Below are positions 25,886 through 34,981 of a stretch of 62,930 bases of DNA, piece after piece. A program made the translations under genes and the position numbers. Source of the stretch: Verrucomicrobiia bacterium (GTDB lineage Bacteria; Verrucomicrobiota; Verrucomicrobiae; Limisphaerales; JAKPVM01); assembly GCA_026417275.1 (NCBI GenBank), contig JAOADO010000003.1, forward strand, positions 1 through 62,930. The letters are read 5' to 3'. The notes below the pieces were generated by a model. That model did not search any database, was not told where the DNA came from, and saw nothing but the letters and a program-made list of their open reading frames with translations. Within the stretch, counting starts at the first letter, position 1. Every line of letters begins with the position of its first letter.

Positions 25886-27232
25886 ATGAACCGCAAAATA
25901 AACATATCCCGAAGGGCTTTTTTTAAAAAAACGTGTGTTTTAACTTTATTTGCCGGCATTGCACCCCAGGTGTTAAAAAGCAGTGCGTTGGGAGCCGACG
26001 GCGAGACCGCGCCATCGAACAGGATAACACTGGGTTTTATCGGTACTGGAGACCATGGCATAAATAGGAATATAAACGGATTCATTAGACACAGGGATGC
26101 CATGATAGTCGCTGTGTGCGACGTTGATGGGACAAGGGTTCAACAAGCCAAAAAATTTGTCGAAGAACGGTATGCCGAAAGATTCAAGGCAGACTCTTAC
26201 AATGGATGTTCAACATACAAAGACTTTAGAGAAATTATCGAAAGAAAAGATATTGACGCAGTCGTAATTTCCACGCCGGACCACTGGCATGTGATACCAG
26301 CAGTAATGGCTGTTAAAGCAGGCAAAGACGTACTTTGTGAAAAACCACTTTCCCTTACAATTCGCGAGGGACGTGTTTTAAGCGATGCAGTTAAAAAATA
26401 TAACCGCGTTTTCCAGACAGCATCCGAAAATCGCTCTCAGGAAATTAAACATTATCATCGGATTGCCGAACTCGTCAGAAATGGTAGGATTGGCAAGTTG
26501 AAACATATACTTGTAGAGTTGCCGACAGGTTATTCTATTCGTCCGTCTTCGAAAGAATTTGGTCCGCCTCCAAAAGATTTCGATTACGATATGTGGCTCG
26601 GACAGGCACCATTCGCCCCGTATTGCGAGGCAAGATGCCACTGGAATTTCAGATGGAATCTCGATTATTCTGGTGGCATGCTAACAGATTGGGGGGCGCA
26701 CTTAATTGATATTGCCCAATGGGGAAACGATACCGAATTGACAGGACCTGTGGAAATTGAGGGCACGGGCGAATTCCCACCGCGCACAGAACTTTATAAT
26801 GCTGCAAAAACGTTCAAAATATCGTGCTCTTACGCAAACGGAGTAAAAATGACCATTGTTTCGAACCGCCCTGGAATTCGGTTTGAAGGTGCTGATGGAA
26901 TTATTGGCAACGAAGGATGGGCGGCAAAGCCAAAAGCGGAGCCGCCATCAATTCTTGACTATCAACTCGGCGAGAACGATGTTCACCTATATACGGCGCC
27001 GGACGAACACCGTAACTTTCTTGATTGTGTTAAAACAAGGAAACAATGCTATGCCCCGGCAGAAATCGGGCATCGGACAATCACAATCGCTCATATTGGC
27101 AACATTGCGATGATGCTTGGCAGAAAACTTAAGTGGGACCCTGTAAAAGAGCAGTTTATTAATGATGACACGGCAAACCAGATGCTCGACCGTCCACGTA
27201 GAAAACCGTGGACTTTGCCTGCCGACATTTAA
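25886..27232 (+). CDS. Tat-exported Gfo/Idh/MocA oxidoreductase
   Basis: ATG 25886 is chosen over an upstream in-frame TTG at 25880. A twin-arginine leader (ISRRAFFKK) precedes a Rossmann domain with LGFIGTGDHGINRN and the family EKP motif in CEKPLSLTI, then an alpha/beta C-terminal domain with GGMLTDWGAHLIDIAQWG holding the catalytic Asp/His. Members are NAD(P)-dependent sugar or inositol oxidoreductases; exported forms with Tat leaders are common in this bacterial group. 448 residues, monocistronic. Confidence 0.92.
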   Translation: MNRKINISRRAFFKKTCVLTLFAGIAPQVLKSSALGADGETAPSNRITLGFIGTGDHGINRNINGFIRHRDAMIVAVCDVDGTRVQQAKKFVEERYAERFKADSYNGCSTYKDFREIIERKDIDAVVISTPDHWHVIPAVMAVKAGKDVLCEKPLSLTIREGRVLSDAVKKYNRVFQTASENRSQEIKHYHRIAELVRNGRIGKLKHILVELPTGYSIRPSSKEFGPPPKDFDYDMWLGQAPFAPYCEARCHWNFRWNLDYSGGMLTDWGAHLIDIAQWGNDTELTGPVEIEGTGEFPPRTELYNAAKTFKISCSYANGVKMTIVSNRPGIRFEGADGIIGNEGWAAKPKAEPPSILDYQLGENDVHLYTAPDEHRNFLDCVKTRKQCYAPAEIGHRTITIAHIGNIAMMLGRKLKWDPVKEQFINDDTANQMLDRPRRKPWTLPADI

Positions 27233-27280
27233 ATCAAAACACTGTATAAAATAATTTAAGAAATTTACAAAATCCGCCGC

Positions 27281-28618
27281 TTATCTCCGCAAAAGGGGTG
27301 GGGGAGGCGGTGGGGGCGGAAATGGTGGAAACGGCTGACTTGATTCGTTGGTTGTTTGAATTTGTGGGGTGGCATTTGTCGCCGTATTATCAACCAGCAG
27401 ATTGTTGCACATTGCAATGAAATCATCATCATAATCGAGGTATTCATTATAAACGGATTCTCCCAACAACTCCTTCAAAGTTTTTTCGCTCTCAGATATC
27501 AGAGCAATGGCGATGTTTGACCTTTGTTGAAATGTTAGCGACGAATTTGACGCAATATTATTTACCTCTTTTATGAACGCTTTCTTGAATTCATAGAGTT
27601 TATCTGCAGTTTCTTGCGGAACATTGTAGGATTCGGTAAACTCGGAAATGAATTTATAGTCGGTATCATTTAATTTAACGTATTTATTGTATCTTTCTTC
27701 GCCAAGGATAGACTTCAAGTTTTTCTCGTATTCTTGGTATGCTTTTGAGAATTCAGATTCAGCGCCTGAAGAACCATATAAATCTACCTTAACGTTTTTC
27801 TCAATCTTTTCAGTTATCGTATAAATACGCCGGTATTCTTCCTCTGTAAGGTCAATTTCTGAAAACTCCTCGCGGATTCGTTGTGCTATGGAAGAATTTC
27901 TTATTTCATATTCCCTTTTTTCTTCCGGAGTTAATATTTCATTTAGTCCTTTTTCTTCAGCTTGCTCTATTAATTGAATTTTATCCCTTAAGTTTTTTAC
28001 TCTTGAAGACGAAACGTGAGTAAATAACTCGTCGTATAACTTCTCGTTTTGTTTCAGGATTTCGTTTACTTTTTGTTGTTTCTCCTGAGACAAGAAGTCC
28101 AGATAATATTTGGGCGGCGCAGGTAAATTGGGAATAAACAGATTATTGATGTATTTGGTGTAATTAATGCCAAACAAATCCATGATTAATTTCTCCTGTT
28201 GCCCGGCAAGTTTCTGGTACTCTCTATGCGTCTGGATGTCATACCCCTTCCAGTATTTTGGTGGATTTTCTTCGAGCAGTTTTTTTCTTTTTTCCTCGTA
28301 TAACCGCGCAATGTCGGCAATGATTATATCTTGAACAATATCTGGTGGACAACCAAATGCCCGCAGATTTCTGATGTAGGTCAGGTAATTTGTGGATTCA
28401 AGGTCTCGCCATCTTCTAAACAAAACCGGAGGATTTGTGTCTATATTCTCGGGATTCCTGACAACCACTTTTCTAAGAATATTAGTGACATATTTGGTTT
28501 GCACATCCACTTTTTTCTCATCCTTCTCCCTCTTATATAGATTCCAGAAGTAACCCGCCAGGACGATGAGGGCTAAATTCAAGACGCAAAGAGCAGTTAT
28601 CACCCGATTCATCCGCAT
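27281..28618 (-). CDS. Unrecognised membrane-anchored protein, helical, proline tail
   Basis: The 445-residue protein starts with one hydrophobic segment (residues 7-25, an uncleaved anchor) followed by a long, highly charged Glu/Lys-rich helical region and a C-terminal tail of Pro and Phe ending PPPPPPPLLRR. Segments LRAFGCPPDIVQDIIIADI and TNYLTYIRN are the most distinctive. I recall similar segments in uncharacterised Verrucomicrobiota proteins but cannot verify this. Repeated L(T/S)xEE-like patterns resemble Spy/LTxxQ helices. It could be a periplasmic stress or scaffold protein; no function is assigned. Confidence 0.8.
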   Translation of the reverse strand: MRMNRVITALCVLNLALIVLAGYFWNLYKREKDEKKVDVQTKYVTNILRKVVVRNPENIDTNPPVLFRRWRDLESTNYLTYIRNLRAFGCPPDIVQDIIIADIARLYEEKRKKLLEENPPKYWKGYDIQTHREYQKLAGQQEKLIMDLFGINYTKYINNLFIPNLPAPPKYYLDFLSQEKQQKVNEILKQNEKLYDELFTHVSSSRVKNLRDKIQLIEQAEEKGLNEILTPEEKREYEIRNSSIAQRIREEFSEIDLTEEEYRRIYTITEKIEKNVKVDLYGSSGAESEFSKAYQEYEKNLKSILGEERYNKYVKLNDTDYKFISEFTESYNVPQETADKLYEFKKAFIKEVNNIASNSSLTFQQRSNIAIALISESEKTLKELLGESVYNEYLDYDDDFIAMCNNLLVDNTATNATPQIQTTNESSQPFPPFPPPPPPPPLLRR

Positions 28619-28681
28619 GGATAAAATATATGCTATTAAACGCCTTATAACAATATTTTATGAATTGAAATGGCAGAAATA

Positions 28682-28718
28682 ATAAAAATAAAAAACGGAT
28701 GGAAATAATCCATCCGTT
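28682..28718 (-). terminator. Rho-independent terminator after the ThuA-like gene
   Basis: Read on the minus strand, AACGGATGGA pairs with TCCATCCGTT (10 bp, 5-base loop, bases 28694-28718) and a T-rich tail follows. It lies 26 bases past the ThuA-like stop. Confidence 0.85.
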
Positions 28719-28744
28719 GTCGAATTTATTGAATATTAATCTAA

Positions 28745-29500
28745 TTATTCTACTGTTCCCTTAGCTGCCCACTCGGTTCCGCGAGCTATAATCTTTTTAA
28801 TCGCGGGATTATTTATTGCCTTGCCGTCGTGTCCGAATGTGTGATGAAAAACTCGCCCTTTACCATACTCACGAATGAATGCCAGAGGCTCCGTTTGTTT
28901 GCTCCAATCTGAATCCGCGGTGACAAGGACGGTTATTGGTTCATTTCCAAGAAGTTTTGCGTATAATTCATCATCCTGTTCAAAATCTTCCATCCCTTTT
29001 GTGATCGGATGTTCTTTATTTGCGATTTTCGCTTTAAAAACGCTTCGTGGACCGTGTCCAGATTTGCCCATTACCCAGTAGCGTCCGCAAATGTTTTTAA
29101 ATTCATCCCACTCCTTAAACGACGCACTCGAAAGATGGCTAACCACAAATCCCTTACCCCCCTTTATGTAATTAACAAGATTGTTTTTGGCAGTATCGCT
29201 CAATGTTGGAGTAGTTGCGTTGTACATTGCCATATAAATTACATCGTAACGTTGAATTGTTGTCATGGATTCGAGTATTCCCGCGTCCTCAGAAATCTTT
29301 ACATCAAACTTCCCCGTCTCTTGCAAAGCAGCGCGTGTTGCAGATGAAACTTCTTGCCATGGATGAACATTAACGTCATCCCCGGTTATTAATAAAACCT
29401 TTATCTTTTTTGCCTCGGCGGCGTTTAAGCCTGATGCGGCAAAGAAGACAACACCTATGACCGTTAAAACAAGACTTGTTTTGAATATTATGTTTTTCAT
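28745..29500 (-). CDS. Exported ThuA-like protein
   Basis: The 251-residue protein has a Sec signal peptide (MKNIIFKTSLVL..., Ala-rich cleavage near residue 28). The rest matches the ThuA/trehalose-utilisation glutamine amidotransferase-like fold, with VLLITGDDVNVHPW at the start, GKGFVVSHLSSASF in the middle and GKGRVFHHTFGHDG near the C-terminus. ThuA-like proteins act on sugar derivatives in some bacteria, but catalysis is not well established. Followed by a strong terminator. Confidence 0.88.
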   Translation of the reverse strand: MKNIIFKTSLVLTVIGVVFFAASGLNAAEAKKIKVLLITGDDVNVHPWQEVSSATRAALQETGKFDVKISEDAGILESMTTIQRYDVIYMAMYNATTPTLSDTAKNNLVNYIKGGKGFVVSHLSSASFKEWDEFKNICGRYWVMGKSGHGPRSVFKAKIANKEHPITKGMEDFEQDDELYAKLLGNEPITVLVTADSDWSKQTEPLAFIREYGKGRVFHHTFGHDGKAINNPAIKKIIARGTEWAAKGTVE

Positions 29501-29565
29501 AGATTTACCTTTACTTTATTAATTCTCTGGCAATTAGACTAAAACAATCAAGAAATATTTAAATT

Positions 29566-30711
29566 TTAAATTGATGTAGACGAGTTTTTTCTTAGTTTCT
29601 GAATTATAGTTTTGAGAACGTCCAGCAAATAATCCACTTCATCCTGCCTTGTATAATAGCCAAGGCTGAATCTTATAGCGCTTAAAGCCCGTCTCTTGCT
29701 ATATCCCATCGCCGTCAAAACGTGCGATGGTTCCAGATTGCCGCTCTTGCATGCGGCGCCGTTTGATGCGCAAATTCCGTATTTATCGAGTTCAAAAAGT
29801 AAATCTATAGACTTTATAAGTTCAAATGAAATGTTCGAGATATTAACCATTCGTGGTTCCGCAAAAGTATTTAAATGTGAGCCAGGAATCAATTTCAGTA
29901 CGTTATTTTCCAGATAATCCCTTAAAATTTTTATAGAGTCGGCTTCATTTAATTTTTGCGATATTAATTCTGCCGCCGCACCAAAACCGACAATGCCTGT
30001 AATATTTTCAGTCCCGCCACGCCTGCCTCCTTCTTGATTGCCACCAACAATGTATGGACAATACTCCACTCCATTTCTAACCCATAATGCCCCAACTCCC
30101 TTCGGACCATATAGTTTATGAGCGGAAATGGATAAAAAGTCTATGTTAAGTTCCTTAACGTTTATCGGTATTACGCCAGCGGCGGCTACCGCATCTGTAT
30201 GAAATAAAACGCCTTTTTTATGACATATCTTGGAAATCTCTTTTATCGGATAGATTATCCCTGTCTCGTTGTTTGCCATCATGATTGAGACGATAGCTGT
30301 GTTGTTCGTTATTACATTTTCTATGTCATTTAAATTTATAAGTCCATGATTATTAACTGGAATTGTGATTACTTTGCAACCATGCAATTTCTTGCAAAAT
30401 CTAATTGTCGCATGGTGCTCCACCGCGGATATGACAATTTCTGATTTTCTTGTGGTTTGAACTGCGCTGTGTATTGCGGAATTAATGCTTTCTGTGCCTC
30501 CGCTGGTGAAAATTATTTCTCCTGGCTCAGCATTTAAGAGTTTTGCAACCCGGCGGCGTGATTCTTCTATCAAACTTTTTGTTTGCCGTGCGATTGAGTA
30601 AATGTTCGAAGGATTAGCCCAGAAATCTGAAAGACAACTCTCGATAGCTGATGCTACTTCCCGCGCAATCGGAGTGGTGGAACTATAGTCAAAATAAGCC
30701 ATTCCTCTCAT
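29566..30711 (-). CDS. Cysteine desulfurase (NifS/IscS family)
   Basis: The 381-residue PLP enzyme has His100 stacking on the cofactor (AVEHHA), the PLP lysine Lys199 in SISAHKLYGPKG and the catalytic Cys321 in SNGAACKSGNLEPSH. It removes sulfur from cysteine for Fe-S clusters or thiolation. No iscU, sufB or thiI gene is adjacent, so the acceptor cannot be told. The annotated start is ATG 30711; a second ATG three codons later is equally possible. Confidence 0.93.
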   Translation of the reverse strand: MRGMAYFDYSSTTPIAREVASAIESCLSDFWANPSNIYSIARQTKSLIEESRRRVAKLLNAEPGEIIFTSGGTESINSAIHSAVQTTRKSEIVISAVEHHATIRFCKKLHGCKVITIPVNNHGLINLNDIENVITNNTAIVSIMMANNETGIIYPIKEISKICHKKGVLFHTDAVAAAGVIPINVKELNIDFLSISAHKLYGPKGVGALWVRNGVEYCPYIVGGNQEGGRRGGTENITGIVGFGAAAELISQKLNEADSIKILRDYLENNVLKLIPGSHLNTFAEPRMVNISNISFELIKSIDLLFELDKYGICASNGAACKSGNLEPSHVLTAMGYSKRRALSAIRFSLGYYTRQDEVDYLLDVLKTIIQKLRKNSSTSI

Positions 30712-30812
30712 ATTTTCTAATAAATAAAATAAGTATTTTTTATTATACAGAGAACATTAAAGATGACAAGAAGTTTAAAAAACGCCATTCGCGAATTTTG
30801 GCTCCCAATTTT

Positions 30813-32327
30813 TTATTTATTCAATATGGAATAAACAATTTGAATGGCATCTATTGGGTAGAACGGTTTATTTAGAAAACCGTCAATAGTATTTTGTATT
30901 TTTGACAGGTGGATATTATCTAAAATTTCGCCACTTATAATGACAATTTTTGTGTTAATTTTTTCCTTAATTTCATCAATCAATGGAAGCGCCACCCCGT
31001 CCTCCAGGTTTAAATCAAGCAGAACAAGGTCAATGGAAACAGGGGAGGAATTTAATAATTCCCTCACCTGGGTGCACGATCTTGCCGATAAAATTTTATA
31101 ACCTGCTTTCGTCAATGTCTTTTCCAGAATCTGATGGATGCATTCTTCATCATCAACAATGAGAATCGTGTTATTGCCTCTAAAATTCTCGAAGTTTTTA
31201 TTACCATTTTCGTATACGGGAAGCGGTTCGCTCTGAAACACCTCTTTTATTACTGGAAGGTAGAAAGACGCCCTTGTCCCTTCACCAGGTTTGCTGTCGA
31301 TTTCCATCCAGCCACCGAGTGATTCTGTGATTTTTGATGAAACAAACAATCCAAGTCCCACACACTCTCTTGTATTTTTAGTAGAGAAAAACGGAGTGAA
31401 TAATTTCCCCTTTATTTCATCCGGAATGCCTGAACCGGTGTCTGCCACAGTAACTTTCCAATATTTTTTATTTTCTTGAACGGTGTTTTTAGGGTTTGTC
31501 CGTGTTGTTTCTTCAAGAGAAAAAGAGATCGTTCCCCCGGATGGCATGGCGTCGCGCGCGTTCAGACAAAGGTTCATGAAAATCTGGAAAATACGATTTT
31601 GGTCTGCTGATACCAGACATACCCTTGATGGTTTTTCAAAATCCGCAATCTTAATTTTGCGCCCGAGACAATGCCTCATGACCATCACAATTTCTCTAAT
31701 ATACTCACCTAAATCAAAAGGGACCGGGTAAGAAAATGGGGAGCCAACTAGCGCTTGCAGTTTGTTTACGACTGTGGCGCCCCGTCTTGCCATGGACTCA
31801 GCGGCTGTCAAATAAGAGGTCAAATCCGGCGAAAACGATTGCGCATTGGGAGATGAAACTATTAAATCCAGATGAGATATTATTCCTGTAAAAACATTGT
31901 TAAAATCGTGAGCAAAGCCTTTCATCAACGTACCAAGCGCATATAATCTTTGAGCGTTGATTGTTGTTTCAAGATTATTCTCAAAATTGGTTTCATCAAA
32001 AATGGATATTAATCCAATACAGGAGTTTCTAATCGGAATGATTTGCAAATTGAACGCTATTTTCACAATTCCGCGTTTTTGCACTTCTGTGATATAAGTA
32101 GACTTACAAAATGCATCCCCCTGTTCAAATCCAATCTTTTTTAATGCGATTGCAATCGGAGATAAAAAATTAAAAAATCCAATATGCTTCTCCAGAAAGT
32201 CACTTTTATTGATATTGAAGAAATCGAAAACTGATTGATTCGCCCATATTATTTTAAAGTCGGTGTCAACTATTATTAAAGGTGAATTCAAAAACCTATT
32301 TGAACTTACCAGAGGACTTAAAAACAT
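30813..32327 (-). CDS. PAS-containing hybrid histidine kinase with receiver
   Basis: The 504-residue protein lacks transmembrane helices. An N-terminal PAS domain (about 12-115) precedes a dimerisation helix with phosphoacceptor His140 in FAHDFNN, then an ATPase domain ([34 protein letters not shown]). A C-terminal receiver starts at about 387 (TILIVDDEE) with phospho-Asp438 in LLDLNLEDG. There is no HPt or output domain, so a separate acceptor or retro-phosphotransfer is expected. The H[D]FNN class is shared with the second hybrid kinase in this window. Confidence 0.93.
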   Translation of the reverse strand: MFLSPLVSSNRFLNSPLIIVDTDFKIIWANQSVFDFFNINKSDFLEKHIGFFNFLSPIAIALKKIGFEQGDAFCKSTYITEVQKRGIVKIAFNLQIIPIRNSCIGLISIFDETNFENNLETTINAQRLYALGTLMKGFAHDFNNVFTGIISHLDLIVSSPNAQSFSPDLTSYLTAAESMARRGATVVNKLQALVGSPFSYPVPFDLGEYIREIVMVMRHCLGRKIKIADFEKPSRVCLVSADQNRIFQIFMNLCLNARDAMPSGGTISFSLEETTRTNPKNTVQENKKYWKVTVADTGSGIPDEIKGKLFTPFFSTKNTRECVGLGLFVSSKITESLGGWMEIDSKPGEGTRASFYLPVIKEVFQSEPLPVYENGNKNFENFRGNNTILIVDDEECIHQILEKTLTKAGYKILSARSCTQVRELLNSSPVSIDLVLLDLNLEDGVALPLIDEIKEKINTKIVIISGEILDNIHLSKIQNTIDGFLNKPFYPIDAIQIVYSILNK

Positions 32328-32399
32328 ATTCCTTCAATGCTCCTTTAATCTACAAGGTTGTATGATAAAGATTTCTTATTACGATCGTTGTCCATTGTT

Positions 32400-33200
32400 T
32401 TAAATTTGCGAATATGGTGCAGGACGAAGGAAAATATTGGTAATATTAGTGACGATTTCCGGGTCTGTAAAACCAGGCGTGGAACTCATCTTCTTCCAGT
32501 CAGGGTCTGAGGCAAACACGCCCCAGTTTTTATCCCGAGCCGCCATGTTCTCAAAAACAAGCATATAGGTCAAATTCGGGAGTTTACCACCGACAAGAGT
32601 TTGCCCGAAAAACACAGGTTGCAGTCCGGTGCGGCGGAATAACTCAATTTCTCCAGTGTTAAACATTTCCACCTTTTTAAGATGTGCTTTCATTGAATGG
32701 CTTTCATAAATTCGCAGTTCAAAAATCCGCGATTTCTTTTCCTTAGCAAGGGATGGAACTTCCAATTTAGACATGCCTTCAAAAGCAAGCATCAATGAAC
32801 TTTCAAACCGTATATACGCTGGAGATGTGGGGGGGGCATTTATAAATTCCGCCCCCGCCTTCTGGTATTCCTTATCTTCATAAAGTTTTAAATGCGCGGT
32901 AATAAACTCGTTCATACTTTTGTATGGAATTAAAACATACGCGCAGGGATTGTCTGGACCAACGGTTACAAAAAAGACGCCGACATAGTTTATTCCGAGC
33001 CGATTCATCGCGGGAATTGCAGCTTCGCGGCAATAATCATCAAACAACTTTTGCATTGGTCCGCGTCGCAACTGATATTTTCTTAGTTCATAGAACTCCC
33101 TGCTGGTTTGTTCTTGAGCATTTGAATGGTTGATTAGAGAAAACGCTCCCGCAATTGAGGCAACCCCCGCGCTATATTTAAAAAAATCGCGTCTTTTCAT
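32400..33200 (-). CDS. Tat-leader NIPSNAP protein with two repeats
   Basis: The 266-residue protein has a Tat leader (MKRRDFFKYSAG) and an Ala cleavage region near residue 29. Two NIPSNAP-like ferredoxin-fold domains follow, the first starting at FYELRKYQLRRG and the second at IFELRIYESHSM. Biochemical function of NIPSNAP proteins in bacteria is not established. The repeats and leader are clear. The gene stands alone between the hybrid kinase and the Spy-like operon. Confidence 0.9.
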   Translation of the reverse strand: MKRRDFFKYSAGVASIAGAFSLINHSNAQEQTSREFYELRKYQLRRGPMQKLFDDYCREAAIPAMNRLGINYVGVFFVTVGPDNPCAYVLIPYKSMNEFITAHLKLYEDKEYQKAGAEFINAPPTSPAYIRFESSLMLAFEGMSKLEVPSLAKEKKSRIFELRIYESHSMKAHLKKVEMFNTGEIELFRRTGLQPVFFGQTLVGGKLPNLTYMLVFENMAARDKNWGVFASDPDWKKMSSTPGFTDPEIVTNITNIFLRPAPYSQI

Positions 33201-33344
33201 AATATACTTTTTTTATACAAACTTTAAAAAAATGTAAATGAAGATTCTTTTGCCACTTCAGAACAGTCTTGACCGCAACACTTAATAGATTGGAGAAATT
33301 TATTTAGCGTCGGTTTTCCTCAATCGCTCACACTGAATGAGTTT

Positions 33345-33953
33345 CTATTGCTTTTCCTGGGCGGGATTCGTTCTAACGTTGATAGAATCGTTATTTTTAA
33401 AATCCGGCGGTTGACCTGGACGGGGGGGAGGGGGACCAAAACGTCTGTCCCTGTTGTCACCCCTGCCTTGAAAAGGCGGTTTATCGCGTTCAGGACCTTG
33501 CCCGAATTTTTCATCAGGTATTCGCATTTCTGGCGGTTTTCCACCGCCGGGTGGTCCTCCTTCCGTCTGTGGTCTACCCTCGGGACGACGCGGGGGACGC
33601 CATTTGAACAAATCTTCGTATTTCTGTTGCTGTTCAGGAGTCAGAACTTTCAGAATTTCTTCTTTTACTCGTTTGACTTCATCCTGCATTAATGGGTCAA
33701 TTAGTTCGCGTAATGGTTTTAGCCTCTCATGACTATCCAGTAGAATCTGTTCAATTTTTTCTTCCTGTTCTTTGGTCAATTGAAGTTTATTGCCCAGCCA
33801 TTTAGCAAAATCCGGTCTTGGTATGTTTGGCGAACCTGGAGGTCGAGAGGCAGATTCTTTCTTGTGGATGAATTGCGTGTATATAATTGCTCCTGTGACT
33901 GCTCCAGCCACGAATATCACAAATGCGGCAAGTATTATTTTCCAGGCTTTCAC
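33345..33953 (-). CDS. Spy/CpxP-like membrane-anchored periplasmic protein
   Basis: The gene begins at a GTG that overlaps the stop of the preceding anti-sigma gene (GTGA). The 202-residue protein has one N-terminal membrane helix, then a helical region with two LTxEQ-type motifs (LQLTKEQEEKIEQ and VLTPEQQQKYEDLF), typical of Spy/CpxP periplasmic chaperones and heavy-metal sensors. The C-terminal 80 residues are Pro/Gly/Arg-rich and probably disordered. As third gene of a sigma / anti-sigma operon it may be the envelope-stress sensor or effector. Confidence 0.85.
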   Translation of the reverse strand: MKAWKIILAAFVIFVAGAVTGAIIYTQFIHKKESASRPPGSPNIPRPDFAKWLGNKLQLTKEQEEKIEQILLDSHERLKPLRELIDPLMQDEVKRVKEEILKVLTPEQQQKYEDLFKWRPPRRPEGRPQTEGGPPGGGKPPEMRIPDEKFGQGPERDKPPFQGRGDNRDRRFGPPPPRPGQPPDFKNNDSINVRTNPAQEKQ

Positions 33954-34255
33954 TGCAGGTTTCCTATTTCGCTAAAATCGGACAATACAACAAGTTCAAA
34001 TGCTTGGGATGGATTATCAATGTTTACCTGGTATTGCTGAGTTGCCACTGCCCATAAACAAGCCATTATCATGATGATGATGCATGGACCTGCTGCTCTC
34101 CACAACAGGTTGCTCCAGAGCGTGATTGAATCGTAAACAGGCAGTTCTGCTATACGCGCCATTATGCGTTTTTCAAACGCATATGGCGTGTTGTCTGACG
34201 GCTTGTTTTTTCTTGCCGCCGCCATCAATTTTTTAAGCAGAATATCTGTATTCAT
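33950..34255 (-). CDS. Probable membrane anti-sigma factor
   Basis: The 101-residue protein has a basic cytoplasmic N-terminus of about 48 residues (helical, AFEKRIMARIAEL), one transmembrane helix near residues 53-72 and a short periplasmic tail. It lacks the zinc anti-sigma HX3CX2C motif. Identity is inferred from position: it lies 44 bases after the ECF sigma gene and overlaps the Spy-like gene. The fit in size and topology is good but sequence alone would not identify it. Confidence 0.7.
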   Translation of the reverse strand: MNTDILLKKLMAAARKNKPSDNTPYAFEKRIMARIAELPVYDSITLWSNLLWRAAGPCIIIMIMACLWAVATQQYQVNIDNPSQAFELVVLSDFSEIGNLQ

Positions 34256-34299
34256 TTGCTTTTTTCCTATTAATTTAGACGGTTTAACATCTATCTAAG

Positions 34300-34875
34300 T
34301 TACAAATATTTACTTTTTATAATTTTTGACAAACATTTTTTCATTTCCAGCCTGGCTCTGAATGCGCGAACTTTTACTGTCGCCACAGACCAGCCCGTCA
34401 TTTCCGCTATTTCTTTTACCGATTTTTCTTCGATTTCCAACAACGTTATAACAAGCCTTGATGCGGGGGACAGTTCATTTAACAATCTTCGAACAAGTTG
34501 CCGAGCGGCATCTTCGTCTTCTTTTGCAATCTCAGGGTCCACGGCAAATCGCTCAAGCCAGTCGTATTCACCATCGCTCAATTCTGTCAGGGTGGTTTCT
34601 TTTGAACGTTTTTTGTGCCGCAGATAATCGTAACAAGCTCGAATGGTCAGACGGGTCAACCAGTGTTCAAAAGGCGCCTCAGAGCGGTACGTCTTTAGTT
34701 TTTGATATGCCCTTATCCATACATTTTGAACAACGTCTTCGACGTCGCTTTCATTTTCGACATGGCGTCTGACAATGGAGAATACCCGCCCTTGATATTT
34801 TGTGATAAGGGGCTCAAAACTTGACTGGTCGCCATCCAATACTTTTTTAATAAGCTGAGCGTCGGTCTGCTCCAT
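34300..34875 (-). CDS. ECF-family RNA polymerase sigma factor
   Basis: ATG 34875 was preferred over an in-frame TTG two codons upstream, giving 191 residues. Region 2 (YQGRVFSIVRRHV through DVVQNVWIRAYQKL and HWLTRLTIRACYDYLR) and region 4 (LPxx-type LSPASRLVITLLEIE and the helix-turn-helix SVKEIAEMTGWSVATVKVRAF) are both clear. It directs RNA polymerase to a stress regulon, probably envelope-related given its downstream membrane and Spy-like genes. No autoregulatory promoter motif could be recognised upstream. Confidence 0.94.
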   Translation of the reverse strand: MEQTDAQLIKKVLDGDQSSFEPLITKYQGRVFSIVRRHVENESDVEDVVQNVWIRAYQKLKTYRSEAPFEHWLTRLTIRACYDYLRHKKRSKETTLTELSDGEYDWLERFAVDPEIAKEDEDAARQLVRRLLNELSPASRLVITLLEIEEKSVKEIAEMTGWSVATVKVRAFRARLEMKKCLSKIIKSKYL

Positions 34876-34928
34876 CCACAATGAATTATATTAGAAATCA
34901 ATGTGTTATGCTATTATAAAATAAAAAC

Positions 34929-34959
34929 AAAAACCACTGTGTTTGACACAGTGGTTTTT
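34929..34959 (-). terminator. Bidirectional-looking terminator after the Gly-rich Spy-like gene
   Basis: AAAAACCACTGTGT (34929-34942) and ACACAGTGGTTTTT (34946-34959) are perfect 14-bp inverted arms with a 3-base loop, ending in a T run on either strand. It lies 22 bases past the stop at 34982 and shields the sigma operon. Confidence 0.9.
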
Positions 34960-34981
34960 CGGTAAAAGAGGTCACCATCCC

